A DNA stretch of 64,000 nucleotides from Polyangiaceae bacterium. Lineage in GTDB: Bacteria; Myxococcota_A; Polyangia; Polyangiales; Polyangiaceae. The notes beneath the pieces were generated by a model. It made no database searches, was not told the DNA's origin, and was given only the letters and a program-made list of their open reading frames with translations. This document shows positions 1-7,619 of the stretch, in pieces; the stretch's first letter is position 1, and each line of letters begins with the position of its first letter. Position numbers and translations under genes: made by a program. The stretch lies in contig JAFGBI010000190.1 in NCBI GenBank assembly GCA_016933275.1, forward strand, positions 1-64,000. The letters are read 5' to 3'.

Positions 1-665
1 GCTCGGTTGGGCGGGATCGGAGCGACGGAGAGAATGGCTGGTTGGTCGCCGGCCGCTGCCGTCGTGGGCAACGCAGCCTCCGCTGGCACGGCCTTGACGA
101 CCTTGGCCCGGTTCTCAGCGAGTGCCCCGGCCGGCAACGACGAGGCCACCACCAGCTGTCTCGCCGCCTTGGCCACACCCAGCGTGGGCGCCGCCGGCAC
201 GGGCAACGCGGACGCCACCGCCGACGGTGGCTCTGGGGTTCTGCTTCCATCCATCGCGGCCGCTGGTGACTCCGGCAGGGGATTCGACCTCTCCCCGCTC
301 TCTCCGACTGGCTGAGGTCTCACCGGCACCGGCGACCGCGCCAACGCGTCGAAACGTCCCGCGAGAGCTGCTCGAAGAGGATCCCGCGGCGGGGTCGACT
401 CGGCGGGGATTCCCGACAGCCCGCGAGCCCGCTGCTTGTTCGGGACGGTGCTCGGCGCGCTCGGTTGCGACCGACGCGGCGAAGGTTTGGGAGGAGGTGT
501 CAATCGATGAGCGCCCGACGCGGCTTCGACGGCGCCAAGCTTGCCGCGAGCCGAGTTCGCATCGAGATCGTCACTCACCTCCGGGATCTCTGGCGGCGCT
601 TCATCGTCGAGGCTCGCGAGCCCCGGCGGGATGTCGGTACCAAGCTTGTGATCCTCGTTGCTCAT
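1..665 (-). CDS. Proline-rich protein of unknown function, N-terminal part (cut by left window edge)
   Basis: An open minus-strand frame runs from an ATG at 665 to the window edge without a stop, so only the first 221 residues are visible. It begins MSNEDHKLGTDIPPGLASLD, is acidic at first, and then becomes a long Pro/Ala/Ser-rich stretch without hydrophobic segments, so it looks disordered. Its ATG overlaps the TGA of the upstream phosphatidylserine decarboxylase gene by four bases (ATGA), which supports both the start and translational coupling. No family is recognised; the folded part, if any, lies outside the window. Plus-strand open frames across this stretch are treated as antisense shadows because they have no such overlap or recognisable features. 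Confidence 0.6.
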   Translation of the reverse strand, partial: MSNEDHKLGTDIPPGLASLDDEAPPEIPEVSDDLDANSARGKLGAVEAASGAHRLTPPPKPSPRRSQPSAPSTVPNKQRARGLSGIPAESTPPRDPLRAALAGRFDALARSPVPVRPQPVGESGERSNPLPESPAAAMDGSRTPEPPSAVASALPVPAAPTLGVAKAARQLVVASSLPAGALAENRAKVVKAVPAEAALPTTAAAGDQPAILSVAPIPPNR

Positions 666-1501
666 GACGCCGCAAGCAGGGACTCCCCGTACCGAACTCG
701 CCGACCCGGGGCGATGATCCCGACCGACCGCTCGCAGAGCAACACCACGCTCGAGCCGAGGTGGAACGCCCCGATCTCCTCCCCGCGAGCAACGGGACAC
801 GGCGGATCGAGAACCGTTACGCCAGGCGCGGCCAACCCGCCACCCAACACATCGATGCCGATCCTGCCGACGATCATGGCTCCCACAAGCACCACGGTGA
901 CCCCCCCAAAATCTCGCGTTTCGACCCGGATGGCAACCCGACTGTTGCGCGAAAAGAGCTTCGGAACGTGATCTCCTAGCCCATTGACTGGAAAGAGGTC
1001 ACCGGGGATGCCAGAAACGCTCCCAATGAGTCCATCCACGGGGGCGTGCACCCGGTGGTAGTCACGGGGTGAGAGGTAGACCACCACGTAGGTACCTCCG
1101 CGGTATCGGTCCCCATCCTCGTCAAGCCCCGTCAGCTCCGCGACGTGGTATTCGCTGCCCTTGATCACCAGGGTTCCCCCCACGATGGCGCCCGCCGACT
1201 GAAGCTCCCCATCGGCGGGGCTGACCAATGCGGCCTCGGCGAGCGGGCGAGCGCCCGAACGTAAGTGGCGAGTGAAGAGGGCGTCCAGTGTGGGATACGG
1301 CTGCTCACTGGGTTCGGCCTCCTCGAGGGCCACACCCCAAAACGCGCAATACGACGACACCGTGGCGCGAGAGACGACGGGCGAGAGACGAACCTCGCCC
1401 ACCTTCCCTAGGAGGTGGCTTATCGCCACTCGCGGCATGACCGCTAGGAATCGGGCCGCTAGTTCGGTTGCTCGTCGCACGGCGTCTTCGATCGGCGGCA
1501 C
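662..1501 (-). CDS. psd: Phosphatidylserine decarboxylase proenzyme
   Basis: It converts phosphatidylserine to phosphatidylethanolamine at the inner membrane using a pyruvoyl cofactor. The 279-residue protein has the family-defining C-terminal autocleavage motif FHLGSS (about residues 246-251), where cleavage before the serine yields the pyruvoyl-bearing small subunit. Upstream lie the typical blocks around DYHRVHAPVDG and GDLFPVN. Length fits the short bacterial Psd class. The gene starts 40 bases after the stop of the gluzincin gene and its stop overlaps the next start, so it sits inside a four-gene envelope operon. Confidence 0.93.
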   Translation of the reverse strand: MPPIEDAVRRATELAARFLAVMPRVAISHLLGKVGEVRLSPVVSRATVSSYCAFWGVALEEAEPSEQPYPTLDALFTRHLRSGARPLAEAALVSPADGELQSAGAIVGGTLVIKGSEYHVAELTGLDEDGDRYRGGTYVVVYLSPRDYHRVHAPVDGLIGSVSGIPGDLFPVNGLGDHVPKLFSRNSRVAIRVETRDFGGVTVVLVGAMIVGRIGIDVLGGGLAAPGVTVLDPPCPVARGEEIGAFHLGSSVVLLCERSVGIIAPGRRVRYGESLLAAS

Positions 1502-1540
1502 CCGATCGCTCGTAATCCTAGGCTCGGCTTCCCGAGCGGG

Positions 1541-3196
1541 TCAATTCCGGCGGATGGCCCGGGCGGCTTGGCAGAGGGCATTCCAGTCGCCGGCGGTCGA
1601 TGTGGCGTGATCGTCCCCTTGCGTGATCGTGGCGTCGAATTCCGGCAGGCTGCTCGCGGATCCCCCAAGGCGGGGATAGCCGAGGCACCCAACGTCCTCC
1701 AGGAGCGGGTCGAGCGCGACCGCCATCGAACGAGCGGAATCGCGTCGGTCGTGGTCGTTTGCCTCCTGGGCGAATCTTCCGCGGAGAGCAAACCAGCCTC
1801 CGTGGGCAGAATCAACGTCCGCGATCTCCCCGAGCAGCTGATGAGCCTGGTCGCTCCGTCCCAGGCCGAGTGACGCGCGAGCCGCGCGCCACCGCAGGTT
1901 TGGCTCCCTTGGATGGGCAGCCAGAGCGGGACCAAGCTCCCGCACCACTCCCTCGTGATGCCCACGTCGGGAGAGTAGCTCAGCCAGGCGGACCCGTCGC
2001 ACCAAGTCGCGCACCTCCAGCAGACTCCTGACGGTGGGGGTGGAAACGGGGGTAGGTGTAGGTGGTGGTCCCGGGCGGATTCGCAAGGCTGATTCCCAGC
2101 GTGTCCGCCACGCCCCAAGATCGTAGCCGGTAGCGCTACGGAGGGCAGGGTTGGGGTCCGGGACGCCGAGCCCACGGAGATCAGCGAGCAGCAGCCGCAG
2201 CGCCGGGGTCCCCTGCTGGGACTCGAGATAGTGGACGAAGCTCGATACCTCCGAGTAGGCCGACGCCGCGAGTTCCGGCGTGGGTAGGAGCGCGATGGAC
2301 TGCCCGAGCCCATCCAGGCCAACCGCGCGCCCTGACCGGAGCGCGGCTGCCGCCACGGAATCGTGGTCGGTCTCGTCATCAAAGGGTCGGGGCGACCGCC
2401 AGCGGGTCTCGTATCCCTTGGCGATCCCCTCCTGCAGCCAGAGCGGCGCCCGGTCCCGTGACGCGCGAGTCACGAACAAATGAACCAGCTCGTGGGCAAG
2501 GGTGTCTTCCCAGGGGTATCCGCGCGGAGTCGCGCGCGGCGACAGGAGGATGATTCGACCCCACCGCGCCACACCCACGGTCCCGGTCGTCTCCGCGGCC
2601 TCCAAGGGCAATCCGGTGAGCGCAGCGAGCGAGAACAGGTCGCGAACGAGCTCGATGCGTAGGGGGCGGGGCATGGCGATGCCGATCTCGCGCTCGAGGT
2701 AGCTCCTGGCTCGTCCGGCCACCGCGGTGACGAACGGTACGAGCGCCCGGTCGCGGGCGTCCTGCAATCGGATCCAGACCCCACGCTCCGCATCCTCGAC
2801 GATCGACGCGCCGGCGGTCGCCTGCGCGCAGGCGTGCGCCACGGAACTCAGTCCCTCGAGATCGGGGGACACCACCAGCGTCGAAGCGTCGAGGATGACC
2901 GCAGCGGAGAGGCAGTCGCCCCGGTAGATGGCGAGGCGTGCCCGCTCGATCGTCACCGCCGCGGCGTCGACGTTCACTTGGGCGAGCAACGCCGTGGCGC
3001 GAGCAACGTCTAGCTCGGTGGTGGCGTTCGCCGCCTCCCGGAGGGGGCTTGCTCGAACCGCGTCCGCCAGCAGCGTGAACACCACCAGCACCAACCCGGC
3101 GAGTGCACCGCGTGCCCAGCCGACTCGGACACGAACCCGACAGATGGCGACCGACGCGGCCCGTCGCGAGCGAGGGAGGCTCCGCTGCAGCGTCAT
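1541..3196 (-). CDS. Secreted gluzincin-type zinc metallopeptidase (peptidase MA-like) with C-terminal repeats
   Basis: This 551-residue protein has an arginine-rich start, a hydrophobic segment at about residues 31-48 and a plausible signal-peptidase site after VRA, so export is likely. The catalytic motif HELVH is at about 235-239 and the third zinc ligand is probably the glutamate in WLQEGIA at about 256, the gluzincin arrangement of the peptidase MA group. The C-terminal third (about 395-540) is helical and TPR-like. Its ATG overlaps the stop of the upstream DUF4175 gene (ATGA), indicating coupling. The substrate is unknown; an envelope or secreted-protein role is inferred from export and from neighbouring membrane-lipid genes. 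Confidence 0.8.
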   Translation of the reverse strand: MTLQRSLPRSRRAASVAICRVRVRVGWARGALAGLVLVVFTLLADAVRASPLREAANATTELDVARATALLAQVNVDAAAVTIERARLAIYRGDCLSAAVILDASTLVVSPDLEGLSSVAHACAQATAGASIVEDAERGVWIRLQDARDRALVPFVTAVAGRARSYLEREIGIAMPRPLRIELVRDLFSLAALTGLPLEAAETTGTVGVARWGRIILLSPRATPRGYPWEDTLAHELVHLFVTRASRDRAPLWLQEGIAKGYETRWRSPRPFDDETDHDSVAAAALRSGRAVGLDGLGQSIALLPTPELAASAYSEVSSFVHYLESQQGTPALRLLLADLRGLGVPDPNPALRSATGYDLGAWRTRWESALRIRPGPPPTPTPVSTPTVRSLLEVRDLVRRVRLAELLSRRGHHEGVVRELGPALAAHPREPNLRWRAARASLGLGRSDQAHQLLGEIADVDSAHGGWFALRGRFAQEANDHDRRDSARSMAVALDPLLEDVGCLGYPRLGGSASSLPEFDATITQGDDHATSTAGDWNALCQAARAIRRN

Positions 3197-6003
3197 CGCA
3201 GAAGCCCCTCCGCGTACCTTCGAACGGCGGGCGCATACCGACCGCTACGTTCTCGGCCCAGCCCTTCGACGACGCGCCGGCGGAACTCTTGGGATCGGTC
3301 GTCCTCTTGGTTCGGGACCTCACCACGAGTGGTCATGGCACCTCGGTTGCGGCGTTCACCCTCTGCTGACCCCTGGTCACTCGTCCTGCCGACGGTTGCT
3401 TGCTCGAGGAGGCGTTGCGCATCGCGTTGAAGGTCGAGGGCGTCGCGTCCGCGTCCCGTCGAGAACTGGTCTGCCGCCTGGCGCATGAGCGCTTCGGCGC
3501 GCTCGAGGCGTCCGATCAGATCCTCGGGGAGCGAGCTCTGCCCGTTGCGGCCGCGGCTCGCCACGTTGCTGGCTCGGTCGGCGTGCTTCCGTTCCCGTTC
3601 GGCATTCCCCGTCAAGGCCGCGCGAGCCCGCTCGTCTGCGAGGCGGTGCAGCCGGTCGAGCTCGCGCTCGGCCCACGTAAGGTGCTCCGCAATGGGCCGG
3701 CGAGCGGCGTCGAGCACCGCCGGGTCTGGCGCCGCCGACTCGAACGCGCCGCTCGTTCGCTTCCGTCGTGCCTCGTCCAGAGCACCCAGCGCGTCCCGCC
3801 CGCGCTCCACGGCGTCGCCGAACGACAAGCGCTCCAACGACTGGGCCATGGCGTTCGCCTGCTGGCGCGCACGCGACGCGGCCGAACGGCTCGATCCGGG
3901 CTCGTCACCAACGGCGGGAAGATCGGCCACCGCGAGTGCGATCTCCATCGCCCGACGGCGCGCCTCCTCCTTGATCGCCTCGAGGTCGGCGGCGCGCTCC
4001 GCTTCGGAGAGCGCCCGTTCGACTGCGCCGATCTCCGAGGCGTGGTCCTGGGTGAGCCGCTCGAGGTCCTGGGCCAGTTCATCGAAGCGCTGGTCCGCCT
4101 GAGACGCCTCACCGACATCGAGAGCAGCACCGCCGCTCGACTCGACGCCGCCGATGTGCTTGGCGGAGAACGAGGGAGCGGGCCGACGAAGTCGGGCAGC
4201 AAGGTGCCGGGCGGCAAGCTCGACACTGCGAAGATCCTCCGCCGCGCTGGCACGGCGGATCCGGTCGAGGTTCCCTTCCGCCACGCTGCCCAGGTCCGCC
4301 CCGAGCGGGCCGAGCCGGGTGAGCGCGCTGACCCCCTCTTCGAGGGCGAGAAATGCCGCCCCGAAGCGCTCAAGGCCAATGGACCGTTGCTCGGTCTCAC
4401 GAGCCTGCCGCGCGCCCGCCGCAGCCTCCTCGGCGACCTCCCCCAGCCGTATGCTGACGTCGCGTGCGTCACGAAACGCGAGGCGGCCGAGCGCCGCGTC
4501 CAACGCCAGAACGACATCCTCGCTGGCGCGCAGGGTGGAGGTGCCACCGCGCGGCTGCGTGAGGACCCGTGCCTGCCCACGCACGAACGTCGCGAATCCG
4601 GCGTGGATGGGCAGAGCCTCCTCGGCGACCTCGAGCCCCGAAACGACGACGGCTGCCGCCCGTGCCATCCACTCCGACTCGCCCGCGGTGCCGCTGCCTC
4701 CGTCGAGCTGCCAGGCGACGAGGTCCACCACAGCGTCCCGTCCCGCCTCGAGGGCGGCCAGTCTGTTCGCCTCCGGCTGCCCGATGGGGGGTGGAACGAG
4801 GGTGAGGGCGGCGCTCCTCCCCCACCGAGGCAATTCGGAGGGTTGGTTGTCCCGAACCTCGATGGTGACCACGGTGGGAAGGAAGCTACCGCGCAGGAAG
4901 GGATCGGCAGCCTCGAGCACGTAGCCACCCGCGTAGGTCTGCACCTCCCCGTCGAGACGAGCGAGCACACGCCGGTCTTCCCGATTGCCGGCCCGCAACA
5001 CAAGGTCGACCTGTCGAAGGCCATGGTCGTCGGTCACCGCGAAGTGTAGCTCCAGGCGACGCCCGAGCGCGTCCGGTGCGACGGTGCGGGGCGCCCCCAT
5101 GAGCGTCACGGTCGGGGGTTGGTCGGGGACTGCATCGATCCTGAGGCCATTCGGTTCGAGGACCAGCACGTCACCGAAACGGGCGGCAACGCGCAGGTAC
5201 GTGTCTTTGTCCAACGAGAAATGGGCGACGACCCCCCCTTCCCCATCGCTGACGAAAGGGACCTCGGTGGTGCCGTCGGTCAGCAGCAGCGCCCGGCCGG
5301 CCCGGCGTGGGGTGCCGCGGACGCTGACCTGGGCGCCCTCGGGCTCGCGAGCTCGCGTCCCGAAGAGCAACCAACGGTCCTCGCGGCGCAGGTACGATGG
5401 CGGGTGTGCCACCACCGTGACCTCGTCGAGCCAGAAGAGCGCCAGCGGCGCCTGGTTGTTCTGCGCAACGAGCACATCGAAGCCCTCGACGATGCGCATC
5501 GGTCCAACGACAAGGGCCGCCAGTGCCAATCCGCCACCCCCCAGCGCGGTCCAGCGCAGACGCCAGACGCGCCCCTTGGCGCCAGACACGATCAGTTCCG
5601 GCGGGGCTCGGTCGAGGAGCCGCTCGAAATGCGCTCGCGCCAGGGTCGGCGAGGTTTCGAGGGTGTTCCTCTCGGCCCGCTCGACCAAAGTGAGGGCACG
5701 CAGAACCTGCCCGGCTAGGCTCGGGGCAGCCGGCGCCAGCACCAGCCGGAGCGCACGCCGGGGGTCGCGAAGGGCTCGCTGCTGGTGGATACCGCTGGCC
5801 AGAAGACCGAGAACGAGGATCGCAAGCCCGAGCGCCACCCCCAGGCGGGCGGAAACGGTGCCCGAGCGGCTCAGGTGCGCACCCCCGAACACCCCAGCCA
5901 GCACGATCGCGAAGACCGCCCGGCGCGCGGGCGGCGCGACCGTTCGGCGCCAAGCGGTGACCAGCGAGTCGAGACGGGGAACGCTCACGATGTTGCGAAG
6001 CAT
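3193..6003 (-). CDS. DUF4175-family membrane protein
   Basis: From the ATG at 6003 the product is 936 residues. It has two membrane segments near the N-terminus (about 29-45 and 55-72), a third at about 150-170, a beta-rich region, and then a long alanine/arginine/glutamate-rich coiled-coil region to the end. It closes with a basic RRYAEGLLR tail. This architecture fits the DUF4175 family, whose function is not established. An open extension of 43 codons upstream exists, but it is proline/glycine-rich and precedes the natural membrane-protein start. The stop overlaps the next gene by four bases. It is the first gene of the envelope operon ending at psd. Confidence 0.8.
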   Translation of the reverse strand: MLRNIVSVPRLDSLVTAWRRTVAPPARRAVFAIVLAGVFGGAHLSRSGTVSARLGVALGLAILVLGLLASGIHQQRALRDPRRALRLVLAPAAPSLAGQVLRALTLVERAERNTLETSPTLARAHFERLLDRAPPELIVSGAKGRVWRLRWTALGGGGLALAALVVGPMRIVEGFDVLVAQNNQAPLALFWLDEVTVVAHPPSYLRREDRWLLFGTRAREPEGAQVSVRGTPRRAGRALLLTDGTTEVPFVSDGEGGVVAHFSLDKDTYLRVAARFGDVLVLEPNGLRIDAVPDQPPTVTLMGAPRTVAPDALGRRLELHFAVTDDHGLRQVDLVLRAGNREDRRVLARLDGEVQTYAGGYVLEAADPFLRGSFLPTVVTIEVRDNQPSELPRWGRSAALTLVPPPIGQPEANRLAALEAGRDAVVDLVAWQLDGGSGTAGESEWMARAAAVVVSGLEVAEEALPIHAGFATFVRGQARVLTQPRGGTSTLRASEDVVLALDAALGRLAFRDARDVSIRLGEVAEEAAAGARQARETEQRSIGLERFGAAFLALEEGVSALTRLGPLGADLGSVAEGNLDRIRRASAAEDLRSVELAARHLAARLRRPAPSFSAKHIGGVESSGGAALDVGEASQADQRFDELAQDLERLTQDHASEIGAVERALSEAERAADLEAIKEEARRRAMEIALAVADLPAVGDEPGSSRSAASRARQQANAMAQSLERLSFGDAVERGRDALGALDEARRKRTSGAFESAAPDPAVLDAARRPIAEHLTWAERELDRLHRLADERARAALTGNAERERKHADRASNVASRGRNGQSSLPEDLIGRLERAEALMRQAADQFSTGRGRDALDLQRDAQRLLEQATVGRTSDQGSAEGERRNRGAMTTRGEVPNQEDDRSQEFRRRVVEGLGRERSGRYAPAVRRYAEGLLR

Positions 6004-6148
6004 AGCGCCGGGGGGTGATCTCGACACCAGCCCGTCGCTCCGTCCCGCGCCCGCGCTTCCCGCGGCGGAAACCCGCTGGGGGACGCATTCGGGGGCGCTT
6101 GCCCCGGCCGTGGGCCGAGGACCGGCGAACACCCCGACCCAAAGCCAA

Positions 6149-6196
6149 AATCAGGTTGATTGCTGGAAGGAATCGATGACCTTGGTGCGACCAAGG
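6149..6196 (+). repeat. Decayed fragment of the CTAG-ended palindromic element (copy G)
   Basis: Bases 6149-6166 match the 5' hairpin of the element family (AATCAGGTTGATTGCTG). The next bases (AATCGATGACC) resemble the linker AATCAATGACC of copy A at 20753. The family's long hairpin is missing; instead a perfect 7-bp stem CCTTGGT/ACCAAGG with loop GCG lies at 6180-6196. It sits between the divergent genes starting at 6003 and 6239. Confidence 0.55.
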
Positions 6197-6238
6197 CGGA
6201 TCACCGGCTGAGCGGGTCCGTGTAGACTGTGCACTCCG

Positions 6239-7009
6239 ATGGAGCTCGGGCGACTCAAACGTGTCCTGCTCTCCTTGCCTGATCACGAATACCGCATGGG
6301 TTGGCTCCGCGCGGAGCTCCTCTCCATGCCGGAGGAGGCCGCAGCGACGTTGCTCGATGGGCTATGCGAGGAGAGCGAGCGAGGCGAGGCGTTCGCCCGC
6401 GAAGCACTGCTTTCGGTCGCGATGGTGTTCGCGTCCGTTGGCGAGTGCGAGTTCGTGACCCACCTGCGCGAGGAAGCTGCGGGACGCGGCCTCCTCAGCC
6501 TCGCCCGCCTGCTACGACCCATTCCCCGCCGCGGCGATCAAGAGGAGGATCCGCTGTTGGCGCCCGTTCCCGACTATCGGGCGGGTCGGGACTTGACTCT
6601 CGGTGAACGCAGGAGCCTTGCCCGCCACCCGAGCCGGCGCGCTTTCGATCCACTGCTGCGCGATCCCCACCCGCTCGTGATCCGCCAACTGCTCGAGAAC
6701 CCTGCTCTTACCGAGGACGACGTGGTGCGGATCGTGACTCGACGTCCGGCGCGCGTCGCCGTGCTGCAGGAGGTGGCCTCGAAGAGTCGCTGGCTTTGCC
6801 GCCCGCGGGTCCGCCTCGCGCTGCTGTTCAACCCTGGCTCGCCAGCGACCATCGTGATGCCCTTGCTCGGGCTCTGTACGCGACCAGAGCTCCGCCGGAT
6901 CGTGCAGACGCCAAACCTCGCCATTGTCATGCGGGCGACGGCTCGGGAATTGCTCGGGATGCGACCGCCTTTGGCCGCTCTGGATCCAGACGACATCGAG
7001 ATCCATTGA
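6239..7009 (+). CDS. Conserved helical repeat protein of unknown function
   Basis: The 256-residue protein has no signal peptide or membrane segment and is almost entirely helical. The middle section repeats a pattern typical of HEAT-like or leucine-rich helical solenoids, for example RHPSRRAFDPLLRDPHPLVI followed by a similar block. Such folds usually mediate protein contacts, but no function can be assigned. It is monocistronic: divergent from the DUF4175 operon and convergent with the zinc-ribbon gene at 7102. The upstream gap carries a decayed palindromic element. Confidence 0.75.
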   Translation: MELGRLKRVLLSLPDHEYRMGWLRAELLSMPEEAAATLLDGLCEESERGEAFAREALLSVAMVFASVGECEFVTHLREEAAGRGLLSLARLLRPIPRRGDQEEDPLLAPVPDYRAGRDLTLGERRSLARHPSRRAFDPLLRDPHPLVIRQLLENPALTEDDVVRIVTRRPARVAVLQEVASKSRWLCRPRVRLALLFNPGSPATIVMPLLGLCTRPELRRIVQTPNLAIVMRATARELLGMRPPLAALDPDDIEIH

Positions 7010-7101
7010 AACCGAGGCGCACCCGGGTAGCGAAGAGGAATGGGCCTTGCGAGATCGCCCGAGGGGCTCGTGGGCGCCCGAGCGATGCGCCCGCGACGCG
7101 A

Positions 7102-7377
7102 TCATTCGTGGTCGCCGTCATCGAGGTCCCAGCCGAGCATTGCGGTGGTCGAAACGGCAACTGCGCAAGCGTCGCAGAGGGGTGGTTCCTCGTACCGCAC
7201 TTCGTCGCCGCGGGTCCACACCAGAAGCCCGGAGCCCCCGGGTGCGCCGTCGAACGTCGCGCCGCAGACGTCACAGGTGTACGAACGCCGTTCGACCACG
7301 GCCGCGCCGCCATCGGCGCCGACCGCGGTGGCGGGCCCGGGCGTGACGAGCGTGTCGGTCGCAGCCATCGGGGGCAT
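7102..7377 (-). CDS. Small zinc-ribbon protein of unknown function
   Basis: From the ATG at 7377 the product is 91 residues. Two cysteine pairs, CDVC and CDAC, lie about 30 residues apart and form a likely treble-clef or zinc-ribbon site; a short acidic tail (DLDDGDHE) follows. An internal ATG at 7368 is an alternative start, and the frame stays open up to 7650, but that extension is Arg/Pro-rich and unlike a protein N-terminus. A weak purine-rich CAGG lies upstream of 7377. The function is unknown. It follows the Fe-S oxidoreductase gene on the same strand after a 240-base gap. Confidence 0.6.
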   Translation of the reverse strand: MPPMAATDTLVTPGPATAVGADGGAAVVERRSYTCDVCGATFDGAPGGSGLLVWTRGDEVRYEEPPLCDACAVAVSTTAMLGWDLDDGDHE

Positions 7378-7619
7378 TATATCTGCCTGGGCACGGTCCG
7401 CCACGACGTCTTGGCCGATCCCGAGCGCTGGTCCCCTCGTCCCAGCAACGCTCGTCGCGAAGACCCCTGCCGCGGGCGAGAATGGAGGGGAAGGAAGTCC
7501 CGAGCCCATGCCTGATCGACGATCACCGCGAGGTGGTCGCGCTCGCCCGAAAGAAGGCAACCGGCGACGTGCTTCGCCGAGGGGCCGACCCGGCCGCCCT
7601 GCCAGATCGCCTCTACCCG

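Noticed and set aside
3400-5049. Long plus-strand open frame (549 codons) inside the DUF4175 gene
   Set aside because: It is antisense to a gene with membrane segments and a family pattern; its own product is a mixture without hydrophobic core or motifs, as expected from high GC.
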